DNA of 64,000 nt from positions 1-64,000 of the forward strand of contig CAKSQL010000012.1 of NCBI GenBank assembly GCA_934486735.1, written 5' to 3'. Below, in pieces: positions 1 to 8,963 of the stretch (position 1 is the stretch's first letter; each line of letters starts with the position of its first letter). The stretch is from an uncultured Clostridia bacterium. Its GTDB lineage: Bacteria; Bacillota; Clostridia; UBA1381. The notes beneath the pieces are model-generated. The model did not search any database. It was not told the DNA's origin and saw only the letters and a list, made by a program, of their open reading frames with translations. Position numbers and translations under genes: made by a program.

Positions 1-140
1 TAACAGTTTTAGCAATAAGATGGATATATACATGACCGGTTGCCATGTATTTTACCCATAAATCTATTATAGTAGGATATGACGTTCGAGCTGATAAACG
101 GACTGAAATTAAAAATCAAATACAGCGAGGTGGAATAAAT

Positions 141-1019
141 ATGGCAAACAGATATATACCGTTCGGATATGAAATCACCGGTGCCGAGATTGTTATAATC
201 GAAAGGGAAGCAGAGGTGGTTAGAAATGTGTTCAGCCTGTATGTTCAGGGTAATTCACTGAAAAGCATATCGGACAGGCTGAATCTGCTCCCCGTAAGCT
301 ATGCCGGAGACGGCAGACTGTGGGACAAGAATATCGTCAAGAGAATACTTGAAAACAAAAAATATATAGGCGATAAAGCTTACCCCGTAATCATACCGCC
401 CGAAACTGCAGAGCTTGCGTTAAAGTGCAAAGATAAAAAGGGCGGAGAAATAACTGCCGAGGAAAAATGCAAGCTTGACGCATACCGAAAAATGACAAAC
501 TGCGGAATATGCGGTTCAAAAATGGCACGAAAACACGCAGGTTCAGGGAAAAACCGCAGAATATATTGGCAATGCACCAATCGGGAATGTGACGGCAGCA
601 GACATATGTTTAGGGAAAATATTCTTGACCGCATAATAGCGGAGCTTCTGAACGAGCTTGCGGACGACCTCGAAATGATTGAATATACCGAGGAAAAAGA
701 TTATGAGAGAGATACGGAGATTGTTAGGCTTACCAATGAAGTAAACGATATGATAAGCTCTCCGAAATCGGAGACGGCAGATGTAATCGAAAAGATAATG
801 AGCCTTGCCGCAAAGAAATTTGATATGTGTAAGGTCGGAGATAATACGGAAATAACCAAAAGTATAAAAACGGAGCTTGCCATATTCCCACAAAAAGAAA
901 GCGTTGACGGGAATGTGGTAAGTAAAATTATAAGCGTTATAAAAATGTACCCCGACAAGCATATACGGGTGCAGCTTATAAACGGAAAGGAATTTGAAAG
1001 ATCGGAAAATCTTGTATAG
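141..1019 (+). CDS. Recombinase-family protein lacking the catalytic resolvase domain
   Basis: 292 residues from the ATG at 141, chosen because GAGGTGG lies just upstream; the frame is open back to 45 but nothing there looks conserved. It starts directly in the 'Recombinase' DNA-binding domain (YIPFGYEI at 4-11; RILENKKYIGD at 68-78) and continues into a zinc beta-ribbon with C121, C124, C145 and C150. The N-terminal serine catalytic domain of large serine recombinases is absent, so it cannot cut DNA alone. It lies 14 bp before a full-length recombinase in the same orientation, so the two are probably co-translated and may act together in excision or integration of the surrounding island. Such catalytically headless recombinases next to complete ones are seen in clostridial mobile islands. 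Family certain, role inferred. Confidence 0.8.
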   Translation: MANRYIPFGYEITGAEIVIIEREAEVVRNVFSLYVQGNSLKSISDRLNLLPVSYAGDGRLWDKNIVKRILENKKYIGDKAYPVIIPPETAELALKCKDKKGGEITAEEKCKLDAYRKMTNCGICGSKMARKHAGSGKNRRIYWQCTNRECDGSRHMFRENILDRIIAELLNELADDLEMIEYTEEKDYERDTEIVRLTNEVNDMISSPKSETADVIEKIMSLAAKKFDMCKVGDNTEITKSIKTELAIFPQKESVDGNVVSKIISVIKMYPDKHIRVQLINGKEFERSENLV

Positions 1020-1033
1020 AGAGGAGAATTGAT

Positions 1034-2674
1034 ATGGATATGGGATATAATCGGGTACAGGAGCTTCCCGAAGTTGAGGTTGTTGTAATACCGGCAACGA
1101 AAAGCCGGGTTGAGAACAAAAAAAGAGGTAAAAGAAAGGTTGCGGCATATTGCCGCGTCAGCACGGATGATGAGGAACAGCTGACAAGCTATACCGCACA
1201 GATAGAACACTATACAGAGGTTATCGAAAGCAACCCAAACTGGAAATTTGCGGGGATATTTGCTGACGAGGGCATATCCGGGGTTATGGCGAAAAAACGA
1301 GATGAATTCAATAAAATGATTGAGCTGTGCAGAGAAAAGAAAATAGACCATATTCTCACCAAATCCATATCGAGATTTGCGAGAAATATAGTTGACAGTA
1401 TCAAATATATAAGGGAGCTAAAATCGCTCGGCATAACCATATACTTTGAAAAAGAAAATATCGATACGGGCGAGATGACAAGCGAAATGATGGTGGCGCT
1501 CTACAGCGTGTTCGCACAGGCTGAAAGCGAATCCACGAGCAATAATGTAAAACTCGGCAAACGCTTTAATTACAAAGCCGGAAAAGTTCCGATGATGTAC
1601 GGAACGCTTTTGGGATACAAAAAAGGGAAAAACGGCGAGCCGGAGGTGATTCCCGAAGAAGCAAAAATAATAGAAACGATATTTACAAAATATCTGGAAG
1701 GGTACAGCTATCAGGGAATTGCGGACTATCTGAAAGAAAATGATATAATGACAAAGAAAGGCAACACCGACTGGAAACGCTCAGTGATTCAGAGGATTCT
1801 GCATAATGAGAAATATAAAGGCGATGTGCTGGTGCAGAAAACATATGTGGCGGATCTGTTCACAAAGAAAATTGCCAAAAACACAGGCGAGCTTCCGATG
1901 TATCTGATAAAAAATCATCATATCCCGATTATAAATCCGGAGGTGTTCGACAGGGTGCAGGTGGAAGCCGCACGGAGAAACAGCCTAAAACCTATGTCCG
2001 AGAGAAATGCGTCGCAAAAATCAAGATTTAACAGCAAGTATGCACTGACAGGACTTGTGCTGTGCGGAAACTGCGGATGCAAATACCGCAGAACAACCTG
2101 GTCGAGAAACGGCAATAAAAAGGTTGTTTGGCGGTGTATCAGCCGACTTGACCACGGCACAAAATACTGCAATGACTCATACACAATTGAGGAAGAACGG
2201 CTCCATAGCGGTGTGCTTGAGGCAATGAACTCAATGCTTGATAATACCGAAAAAATCAAAGCCTTAATGAAAGGCAGTATCGCCGAACTCTTATCCGCGC
2301 CGAATACGGTAATGCAGATACACGGTCTTGAGAGCAGTATCAAGGCGAAAAACAACGAGATTGTGGAGATAATACGGCTGGGGGTTGAAAACCGTGAGAA
2401 TAGAGAAGACATCGAGGCAAAATGCAGACAAAAGCACGAGGAAGTGAACAAATTACAGGAAAAATTAAATGCCGCAAATGCCAAAAGCCAAATAGAGAAT
2501 GCACAGACTGGTCAGCTCAGGGCGATATACGACATAATCGACAAACTCCCCGGACGATTTGTAACCTTCGATGATTCGGTAGTTAAGGCGATGGTAACAC
2601 GGGTGAAGATACTCACGCAGGAAAAGATAGAGGTAACCTTGTTCGACGCGGTTACACTTACGGTAAATATATAA
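1034..2674 (+). CDS. Large serine recombinase (site-specific integrase)
   Basis: 546 residues, preceded by GAGGAG. Domains in order: resolvase-type catalytic domain (about 34-175) with the nucleophile Ser43 in AAYCRVSTDD; Recombinase domain (about 190-290); zinc beta-ribbon with C344, C347, C368 and C379; then a long charged coiled-coil stretch (about 425-500) typical of large serine integrases. It would catalyse attP x attB style integration or excision through a Ser-DNA bond. All catalytic elements visible in the N-terminus are intact, including the SISRFARN motif around 111-118. It is the likely mobility enzyme of the accessory island that follows; attachment sites were not identified. Its stop overlaps the next start (TAATG). 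Confidence 0.93.
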   Translation: MDMGYNRVQELPEVEVVVIPATKSRVENKKRGKRKVAAYCRVSTDDEEQLTSYTAQIEHYTEVIESNPNWKFAGIFADEGISGVMAKKRDEFNKMIELCREKKIDHILTKSISRFARNIVDSIKYIRELKSLGITIYFEKENIDTGEMTSEMMVALYSVFAQAESESTSNNVKLGKRFNYKAGKVPMMYGTLLGYKKGKNGEPEVIPEEAKIIETIFTKYLEGYSYQGIADYLKENDIMTKKGNTDWKRSVIQRILHNEKYKGDVLVQKTYVADLFTKKIAKNTGELPMYLIKNHHIPIINPEVFDRVQVEAARRNSLKPMSERNASQKSRFNSKYALTGLVLCGNCGCKYRRTTWSRNGNKKVVWRCISRLDHGTKYCNDSYTIEEERLHSGVLEAMNSMLDNTEKIKALMKGSIAELLSAPNTVMQIHGLESSIKAKNNEIVEIIRLGVENRENREDIEAKCRQKHEEVNKLQEKLNAANAKSQIENAQTGQLRAIYDIIDKLPGRFVTFDDSVVKAMVTRVKILTQEKIEVTLFDAVTLTVNI

Positions 2675-2877
2675 TGGCACACTACGAGGTGATAGTGATT
2701 TATGATAAAGATTACGGCGAGGTCATTGTGTTTGAAAGCGACACCGTTATGAATGATTCCAATGACATCATAACCGAAGCTGTTCGGATGAGGCTGTTTG
2801 AGGAAAAATATCGCAGTAAAGTCAGATGGGCTTGTTGTGTGTCCGAATATGAATACAAACATATAGCGGGTAAATAA
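2674..2877 (+). CDS. Small hypothetical protein, translationally coupled to the recombinase
   Basis: 67 residues. The ATG at 2674 shares its first base with the TAA stop of the recombinase (TAATG), so translation by reinitiation is likely; there is no good separate ribosome site. The sequence is acidic with two Tyr/Val-rich stretches (HYEVIVIYDKDYGEVIVF) and no membrane segment or cysteine-pair metal site. No family recognised. Its position suggests an accessory to recombination or simply a passenger of the element. Confidence 0.6.
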   Translation: MAHYEVIVIYDKDYGEVIVFESDTVMNDSNDIITEAVRMRLFEEKYRSKVRWACCVSEYEYKHIAGK

Positions 2878-2929
2878 AATTTTTACGGCTTCCGATAAGG
2901 AGGTCTTTATTTTTTGAAAGGAGAGCAGG

Positions 2930-3679
2930 ATGAATATTAATAATATATTAAATGCAAAAACATTGTCCGAATTGTTGAATGCGGCGGATGAGTTCTGCAA
3001 AAATGCCATTATGAGAGATGACGATAGCGAGTGTATGGAATTGAAAGAAAAACTTGAGCAAGCGACAGATAACGATTATTTAACAATGCTTTCGGCGTAT
3101 ATGTCGGCAGCCGATGACGGAGATGAGGTAATAGATGCGATATACGAATTTGTGAGCGTTTGCAGAGGTTTTGTCGAAGCTGATGAGGGTGATACCAAAC
3201 AGATAACCAAAGACGAATTTGAGACGGTTTTGGACGAATGTGAGGATAAGTGCGGTATTCAAAGCTATATGGAAACCGCCGGATATACAGTGCAAACTGT
3301 GGAAATTCCTATGGTACAAAAATATCGGGAAAATTCAATGAAATTTGTAAACAATGAGATTTTGTTATTCTTGCCGAGAATTAATAAAAATATTGACGCA
3401 AAACAGTATATTGCCGAAGAAATCGGTGGAATGATATATGAAACGGTAATACGAAAGCTGAAGCCGGAGATTGTTTTGCGGGAGCTGCACAGATATATTC
3501 CGAAAACTCGAAACAGTAGCGAATCACCCAAACAACTTTTCAGAAAATATTTTTATAGCGTCGTTAAGTACAAAGAACGAAAACCGGGAATATATACCGA
3601 ATTTGACGAGCATATGAAACAGACAATTGATATGGAGTTTTACCGCAGAATTATGGAGGAGTGTTATCACGCAGACTGA
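2930..3679 (+). CDS. Hypothetical protein
   Basis: 249 residues, good Shine-Dalgarno (GAAAGGAGAG) 8 bases upstream of the ATG. The N-terminal 110 residues are acidic and predicted helical (many D/E, MLSAYMSAADDGDEV); the C-terminal half is more basic with RKYFYSVVKYKERKPG. No signal peptide or membrane segment. No family recognised. It follows the recombinase group with a 52-bp gap and belongs to the accessory island; it could be a plasmid or phage-type cargo gene. Base composition is more A+T-rich than the surface clusters downstream. Confidence 0.65.
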   Translation: MNINNILNAKTLSELLNAADEFCKNAIMRDDDSECMELKEKLEQATDNDYLTMLSAYMSAADDGDEVIDAIYEFVSVCRGFVEADEGDTKQITKDEFETVLDECEDKCGIQSYMETAGYTVQTVEIPMVQKYRENSMKFVNNEILLFLPRINKNIDAKQYIAEEIGGMIYETVIRKLKPEIVLRELHRYIPKTRNSSESPKQLFRKYFYSVVKYKERKPGIYTEFDEHMKQTIDMEFYRRIMEECYHAD

Positions 3680-3729
3680 CTTGTGCCCAATGCTAAAATC
3701 GGAGTACAAAACTTTATGCAGACTGTGGA

Positions 3730-3758
3730 TTGATTTTTTCGGCAATTCGTGGTATAAT
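3730..3758 (+). promoter_or_regulatory. Predicted sigma-70-type promoter
   Basis: TTGATT (3730-3735), 17-base spacer, TATAAT (3753-3758), about 33 bases before the ATG at 3792. It places the start of the AlbA_2 gene transcript just after the preceding gene ends. Confidence 0.6.
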
Positions 3759-3791
3759 AAAAAAGAAATCTTGTATGCGGTGGTGATAGTA

Positions 3792-5255
3792 ATGCCCGAA
3801 AAACAAAATATTGAATGGAAATCCGAATGGAAAGATGAACAAATGAAGTGGATTTGTGGTTTTGCTAATGCGCAAGGCGGCAAAATTTATATTGGTAAAT
3901 CCGATGATGGTTCGGTGACCGGGATTAAAAATTCAAAGAAACTTATTGAAGATATTCCGAATAAAATAAAGAATAGTATGGGTATTATTGCAGAAGTTAA
4001 TCTGCATGAAGAACATGGTAAAGAATATATAGAAATTGTTGTAGAACCGTATACATTTCCCATAAGTTATTATGGACAATACTATTACAGAAGCGGAAGT
4101 ACAACTCAACTTCTTACGGGGATAGCGTTACAAGAATTTCTTAACAGAAAAAGCGGAGTAACATGGGATGCTTCCCCGGTGCCAAGCGTTTCGATAAATG
4201 ATTTAAGTGAAAATGCAATAAAAATATTTAAAGAGCGTGCCGCAAGAAAAAAGAGAATTGATAACGAGATATTAGAAGACAGCAATGCGGTCATTATGAA
4301 AAATCTTAGATTATATAATAATGGCTATTTAAATCAAGCGGCAATACTTTTGTTTTGTGATAATCCGGAACAATATATAAATGGAGCGTATATAAAAATA
4401 GGCTTCTTTGAAACGGACACAGAATTAAGATTTCAAGACGAAGTTCACGGCTCATTAATTGAACAAGTAGATAAAGCTGTTGAGTTGTTGAAACTTAAAT
4501 ATATGAAAGCATGGATTTCTTATGAAGGGATACAAAGGATTGAAACATATCCGTATCCTGATGAAGCGTTAAGAGAGGCAATTTTTAATGCAGTTGCACA
4601 TAAGCAGTATTCAAGCGGCATACCGATTCAAATAAGCGTTTATTCGGATAAGATGTATATTTATAATAATGGTAAACTTCCGGAAGATTGGACAATTGAA
4701 AAACTCTTTTCAAAACATCCCTCACAACCATATAATCCATTAATAGCTTATACATTCTTTATTGCGGGATATATAGAAAGTTGGGGAAGAGGAATAGGTA
4801 AAATATGTGAAGCATGTTTGAGTTCTGGCTTGCCAAAACCTGAATATGATATAGATGCTACAGGGATTATGCTCAAATTAAAAGCAATTGTGGATTGGGA
4901 TGGAAACAAGATCGAATATGATGAAAAAGGGAATAAAATCAAAAACACCCCCCAAGTCACCCCCCAAGTCACCCCCCAAGTTGATGTTAAGTTCAAGTGT
5001 TTGTTGGAAATGTGTATTGAACCAAAGAGCCGCGAGGAAATGCAAGCGGTAATGAAGTTAAAGGATAAAAAGAACTTTACGAACAACTACATTAAGCCGA
5101 TGATCGAAAGCGGACTTCTTGAAATGACGATACCGGAAAAACCAAAAAGCCGGAATCAGAGGTATAGAACCGGTGACTTATATATATCACAAGAGGTTGT
5201 TAACGGAAAAGAAATTAAAAGGCTTAAAGATATATTTGGAAATGAAAAAGAATGA
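3792..5255 (+). CDS. AlbA_2 / HATPase_c_4 domain protein (Schlafen-AlbA, RecG-like putative regulator)
   Basis: 487 residues from the ATG at 3792; the longer frame back to 3627 would overlap the previous gene and contains the predicted promoter, so the internal start is chosen. The N-terminus (about 1-115) matches the AlbA_2/Schlafen-AlbA DNA- or RNA-binding domain (EWKSEWKDE; ANAQGGKIYIGKSDDG). Residues about 300-405 look like an HATPase_c_4 region (EALREAIFNAVAHKQY; ESWGRGIGKI). A short TPQV repeat (three copies, 4951-4982) separates it from a C-terminal winged-helix-like region that ends in RYR. Families with this build are usually annotated as ATP-binding or putative transcriptional regulators; the substrate is unknown. 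It is A+T-rich compared with the rest of the window, consistent with horizontal transfer. Confidence 0.85.
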   Translation: MPEKQNIEWKSEWKDEQMKWICGFANAQGGKIYIGKSDDGSVTGIKNSKKLIEDIPNKIKNSMGIIAEVNLHEEHGKEYIEIVVEPYTFPISYYGQYYYRSGSTTQLLTGIALQEFLNRKSGVTWDASPVPSVSINDLSENAIKIFKERAARKKRIDNEILEDSNAVIMKNLRLYNNGYLNQAAILLFCDNPEQYINGAYIKIGFFETDTELRFQDEVHGSLIEQVDKAVELLKLKYMKAWISYEGIQRIETYPYPDEALREAIFNAVAHKQYSSGIPIQISVYSDKMYIYNNGKLPEDWTIEKLFSKHPSQPYNPLIAYTFFIAGYIESWGRGIGKICEACLSSGLPKPEYDIDATGIMLKLKAIVDWDGNKIEYDEKGNKIKNTPQVTPQVTPQVDVKFKCLLEMCIEPKSREEMQAVMKLKDKKNFTNNYIKPMIESGLLEMTIPEKPKSRNQRYRTGDLYISQEVVNGKEIKRLKDIFGNEKE

Positions 5256-5299
5256 TATATAATAGAGAATGTCGAAAACTATAGTATGGAGATGATTGA

Positions 5300-5467
5300 A
5301 TGAAAGAATCTTTGATTGAAGTTGAGAAAAATAAAATCATAGAGAAATTTCAAGATAATTATCCGGAAGTATATGCACAAGTTATGTCCAATTGTGTATT
5401 TCTTGATAATATGTCTTTGATTTCTGTCTCTGTGATAACGGAAGGAACTGAACAAAAAAATGGCTAA
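5300..5467 (+). CDS. 55-residue ORF overlapping the SDH protease gene
   Basis: ATG at 5300 with TATGGAG upstream, 55 codons, stop TAA at 5465-5467. It overlaps the next gene's ATG (5460) by 8 bases in another frame, which suggests translational coupling. The predicted peptide is mixed-charge, with an N-terminal amphipathic helix (KESLIEVEKNKIIEKFQDNY). There is no signal peptide. No family recognised. The overlap and the ribosome site are the reasons to believe it is translated; it may be a partner or adaptor of the protease. Confidence 0.45.
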   Translation: MKESLIEVEKNKIIEKFQDNYPEVYAQVMSNCVFLDNMSLISVSVITEGTEQKNG

Positions 5468-6473
5468 TAGAAATGAAATAATGCAACAAGTTGATTCGTA
5501 TAAATCAATTGGACAAGACATTATACGAAGAAACTATTTAAAGAAACTAGCTGATTATACTCGAAGACCCACTATTATATATTTTAGCTCATTTCCAGCT
5601 AAAATTCCAGGAATATCTGGCTCACTTTTATCAATTGATATAAGTGATATCCAAGGGTTTATGACATGTATAAACGAACTGCATGGTGAAGAATTTGATA
5701 ATAATTCTCTTGATTTAATATTACACAGTCCTGGAGGTTCGTTAGAAGCAGCTGATCAAATTGTTCAATATTTAAGATCAAAATATAAGCATATAAGAGC
5801 AATAGTGCCACAAAATGCTATGTCTGCTGCAACAATGCTTGCTTGTGCCTGCGACGAAATAGTACTCGGACGTGAATCCGCAATAGGACCTATTGATCCG
5901 CAAATTACAATTCCAGGCATAAATGGAATACAAATGACTATGCCTGCTCATGCAATTCTTGAAGATTTTAAAAAAGCAAAACAAGATGTTGCCACAAATC
6001 CCCAGTTAGCAGCACTTTGGGCACCTAAATTGGCAGCTATACCAAATGGAATGTTACATTTTTGCGAGAAGACTATTGAACTTGCTAAAGATAAAGTAGG
6101 TGAATGGTTAGATATGTATATGTTTAAAAACGAAGATGAAAAAAATGGAAAAGAAATTGCAGAGTGGTTAGGAAATTTTGGGATACATAAAACACACGGA
6201 AGACCAATCACATACGATGTTGCAAAGGAAAAAGGATTGATGGTAAGTCGCTTAGAAGATGATGCGGTACTTCAGGATTTGGTGCTTTCGGTTTATCATG
6301 CGACTTTAGTCACTTTTGATGTTACACATTGTGTAAAAATAATTGAAAATAATTTCGGGAAAGGTTCATATTCTATTGTGCAACCACCGGTTATGCCGCA
6401 ATTTTCTGTACCTATGGGAAATCAATTGCCTAGTCAAATTTCAAATCCAGAACATGAAAATCCATCAGGGTGA
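5460..6473 (+). CDS. SDH-family Clp-fold serine protease (SDH_sah type)
   Basis: 337 residues. It has the ClpP/crotonase-fold signature of the SDH (serine dehydrogenase) proteinase family: HSPGGSLEAADQ at 89-100 (oxyanion Gly-Gly), the likely nucleophile Ser122 in NAMSAATMLAC, and SAIGPIDPQI at 140-149. A GIHKTHGRPI segment (241-250) may supply the histidine. The C-terminus is Pro/Gln-rich and probably disordered. There is no signal peptide, but members of this family are often membrane-associated. It likely cleaves or chaperones proteins in the cytosol; substrates unknown. Strongly A+T-rich, followed directly by a strong terminator, and preceded by an overlapping 55-residue ORF. Confidence 0.85.
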   Translation: MANRNEIMQQVDSYKSIGQDIIRRNYLKKLADYTRRPTIIYFSSFPAKIPGISGSLLSIDISDIQGFMTCINELHGEEFDNNSLDLILHSPGGSLEAADQIVQYLRSKYKHIRAIVPQNAMSAATMLACACDEIVLGRESAIGPIDPQITIPGINGIQMTMPAHAILEDFKKAKQDVATNPQLAALWAPKLAAIPNGMLHFCEKTIELAKDKVGEWLDMYMFKNEDEKNGKEIAEWLGNFGIHKTHGRPITYDVAKEKGLMVSRLEDDAVLQDLVLSVYHATLVTFDVTHCVKIIENNFGKGSYSIVQPPVMPQFSVPMGNQLPSQISNPEHENPSG

Positions 6474-6543
6474 TACTTACTAAGATTTATAAATAAATTG
6501 ATAGTTTTTAGTTGCATCTATAATGTAACCGAAAGCCAGACAG

Positions 6544-6584
6544 ACTGAACGATTTAGATATTTTCTAAATTGTTCAGTTTTTTT
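6544..6584 (+). terminator. Rho-independent terminator
   Basis: A 15-bp stem (6544-6558 with 6564-6578, one G-U pair), 5-base loop TATTT, followed by a run of T. It ends transcription of the SDH protease gene. Confidence 0.9.
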
Positions 6585-6822
6585 ACTGTATAGGAAATTG
6601 CGTTTTTTGAAAAAGTATGATATAATAGAAAACAAGTCAAAAAAGGCATAACAAAAAGAGGTAGTGCAAAACCTTGGATAAAGTTATTGGATTTTTGATT
6701 TCTCCGTTAATTGAAAATTGATTTATGGTGTATTTAAAGAAATGGTCTGTAGTGGTATAATATAAATAGAGTCGACAAACACCCAAAAATCTGATATAAT
6801 AAATCAGAAAGAGGGAAAGAAA
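6585..6822. other. Non-coding A+T-rich stretch with promoter-like boxes
   Basis: No gene is visible. Three TATAAT boxes occur (6621-6626, near 6755, 6795-6800). The last has TCGACA 17 bases upstream (6772-6777) and probably serves the next ORF; TCTGAT/ATCAGA inverted arms surround it. The stretch may be the remains of an insertion-sequence end, since the next ORF is transposase-like. Confidence 0.4.
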
Positions 6823-7050
6823 ATGTCAAAGTACAGCAAAGAATTCAAAGAGGAAGCGTTAAAACTGTCCGATGAAATCGGAGTCAAGAAGGCAGCACTG
6901 CAATTAGGATTACAATACTACACGCTTGCGGATTGGAGAAAAGCTCGTAAGTATGCAAAAAAGCATACTGTGGTTCTGACAGAAGATGTACGCTATCACG
7001 ATGTTGACAGTTATCAAAGTCTGCTTGATATTATGGGCGGTATAAAATAG
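6823..7050 (+). CDS. Transposase OrfA-like HTH protein, truncated (IS3/IS911 type)
   Basis: 75 residues after a GAGGGAAAG ribosome site. The first 40 residues match the helix-turn-helix of IS3-family OrfA (YSKEFKEEALKL, then LADWRKARKY). After residue 45 the sequence departs from the family: the usual leucine-zipper half of OrfA is missing and an unrelated tail (SYQSLLDIMGGIK) follows. No OrfB is present. Most likely a decayed insertion sequence or an HTH domain reused in a small DNA-binding protein. Confidence 0.6.
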   Translation: MSKYSKEFKEEALKLSDEIGVKKAALQLGLQYYTLADWRKARKYAKKHTVVLTEDVRYHDVDSYQSLLDIMGGIK

Positions 7051-7136
7051 GTTATTCACTGTACGGTTTATCGCACTCTTGATTTGATATAATGGGTATA
7101 GTGAAAATCAAATATTCAAATTGAGGTGTAATTACA

Positions 7137-7952
7137 ATGAAAAAATATCCTATTGGTTTTATGACATCGAAAGATGATGGCGAGCATACCACGAGAAAAA
7201 CCGAGAACATAGTGGTGTGTGACAAAAAGCCTAAAAAGTCTGTTGTACGGGTTTATTTTCCCGTACGCAACATGACTTTATCGTATTACAACGATTTGTT
7301 TGACTTGCATAAGGGTGATATTGTTTATGTCGAAGGCAAGCTTGAGGGGCTTCAAGGCAAGGTCGTTGATGTAACATACACATTTAAGATTAAGCTTTCG
7401 GACTATAAGAGGGTAATTGCGGTTGCGGATACCAATGTAACAGGCGAGTTTTATTTTGCCGGATCGCACATACTATCCTTTGACCGCAGCACAATTCCTT
7501 TTGAGAAAGTTATTACTTGGTTTAATGCTCCGGGATCTGATGACGAGTATGCTGTCGGTGAAGGTAATGAATCATTTCCTTTGGATGATTTGAGTGCAAT
7601 GAATATTTCACACGATATAGCTGAACGAGGCAATGAATATTATATGGAAAATAAGGTTTTGTATATTTGCGTTGACGGAACACAAGGAAAAGCAATCGTA
7701 AGCGGAAACGAAAACTATATTGTAGAGTTTACATACCGTGACGGTGAAATTTCAAACCTTGTATGCTCCTGTTTTTGCAGCTATACCTGTAAGCACGAAT
7801 TTGCCGCTATACTTCAGCTCAGAGAGTGTCTTGAAATAATTGCAGATGAATACGAAGATTTGGGTAACGGATATTTTGCTGCAATCAGCAAAGGATTATT
7901 CGTAAATACCGTTTTTAATAATAAACAAACGGGAAAATTTAATGTTTTATAA
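7137..7952 (+). CDS. SWIM zinc finger protein with PriA-like N-terminal barrel
   Basis: 271 residues. A SWIM-type zinc motif is visible: C210-x-C212, then C218-x-H220 (CSCFCSYTCKH). The N-terminal 40-95 region (VRVYFPVRNMTLSYYND, HKGDIVYVEG) resembles the small barrel found at the start of PriA-like proteins, so nucleic-acid binding is plausible; this second assignment is weak. SWIM fingers bind DNA or proteins. It lies 18 bp before a WYL regulator, which overlaps a lipoprotein gene, so the three likely form one operon. A promoter-like TATAAT lies at 7088-7093. Function unknown. Confidence 0.7.
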   Translation: MKKYPIGFMTSKDDGEHTTRKTENIVVCDKKPKKSVVRVYFPVRNMTLSYYNDLFDLHKGDIVYVEGKLEGLQGKVVDVTYTFKIKLSDYKRVIAVADTNVTGEFYFAGSHILSFDRSTIPFEKVITWFNAPGSDDEYAVGEGNESFPLDDLSAMNISHDIAERGNEYYMENKVLYICVDGTQGKAIVSGNENYIVEFTYRDGEISNLVCSCFCSYTCKHEFAAILQLRECLEIIADEYEDLGNGYFAAISKGLFVNTVFNNKQTGKFNVL

Positions 7953-7970
7953 CAGAAAAGAGTTGAAAAA

Positions 7971-8963
7971 ATGAAGGTTTCACACCAAAAGCTGAAAATG
8001 CTGTATCTTATGAAAATTCTTCTTGAAAGAACCGATGAGCAGCATTCTATGACTGTTCCGGAAATGATTGTCGAGCTTGCGAAGTTGGGTATTTCCGCAG
8101 AAAGAAGAAGTATATATGATGACATAGAATATCTAAAACTGTTTGGACTCGATATATGCACAAGAAAATCTAAAACAACAGACTACTTTGTCGCAAGCCG
8201 TGAGTTTGAACTGCCGGAGTTGAAACTTTTGGTTGACAGTGTTCAATCTTCTAAATTTATCACAAGAAAAAAGAGCTTGGAGCTGATTTCCAAAATTGAA
8301 AAACTGACAAGCAAGGAATGTGCGAAGCAGCTCCATAGGCAAGTTTTTGTCACGAACAGAGTTAAAACTTTGAACGAAAGAATTTACTACAATGTTGACA
8401 GAATACACGATGCTATTGCTGCCGATAAGCAAATAAAATTCAGATACTTTGATCTTGATGTGGACAAAAAACAAGTATTCAGAAAAAACGGTGAATGGTA
8501 CCACGAATCTCCTGTATCGCTAACTTGGGATGATGAAAATTATTATTTAATAACCTACAAGGAAAAGTATGACCATTATGTGCATTACAGAGTTGATAAG
8601 ATGGATTCGATCGAATTGACTGACGAAGTGAGAGTTTTGTCTGATAAATCTTTTGATTTGTCAGCATATGCAAAAACAATGTTTCAGATGTTCGGCGGAG
8701 AGGAAGTGAGCGTCAGTATGAAGTTTGAAAATGAGCTTGTAGGTGTGATATATGACAGGTTTGGAATAGATGTTCCGATTATAAAAGTGGATGAGCATCA
8801 TTTTATATGTAATGTCAAAGTAGCGGTCAGTCCTCACTTTTTGTCTTGGATAATTAGTTTTGGCAGCCGTGCTGAAATTATATCCCCCGATACGGTTATC
8901 GAGCAATTATACGATTTGTTGAGAGAAACAAGTAAAGTTTATGAAGGAGCGAAGAAAGAATGA
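7971..8963 (+). CDS. WYL-domain transcriptional regulator
   Basis: 330 residues. The N-terminal winged HTH (about 1-60; SAERRSIYDDIEYLKLFG is the typical recognition segment) is followed by a WYL domain (about 135-215) with ESPVSLTWDDENYYLI and YRVDKMDSIEL; the eponymous W is Y here. WYL proteins sense nucleic-acid or nucleotide ligands and often control defence or DNA-damage genes. The stop overlaps the start of the next gene by 4 bases (ATGA), so it probably regulates its own operon with the SWIM protein and the lipoprotein. Confidence 0.88.
   Translation: MKVSHQKLKMLYLMKILLERTDEQHSMTVPEMIVELAKLGISAERRSIYDDIEYLKLFGLDICTRKSKTTDYFVASREFELPELKLLVDSVQSSKFITRKKSLELISKIEKLTSKECAKQLHRQVFVTNRVKTLNERIYYNVDRIHDAIAADKQIKFRYFDLDVDKKQVFRKNGEWYHESPVSLTWDDENYYLITYKEKYDHYVHYRVDKMDSIELTDEVRVLSDKSFDLSAYAKTMFQMFGGEEVSVSMKFENELVGVIYDRFGIDVPIIKVDEHHFICNVKVAVSPHFLSWIISFGSRAEIISPDTVIEQLYDLLRETSKVYEGAKKE

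Noticed and set aside
4951..4982. Short tandem repeat as a CRISPR array
   Set aside because: The repeat is 12 bases, contiguous without spacers, and in frame within a coding region (TPQV units).
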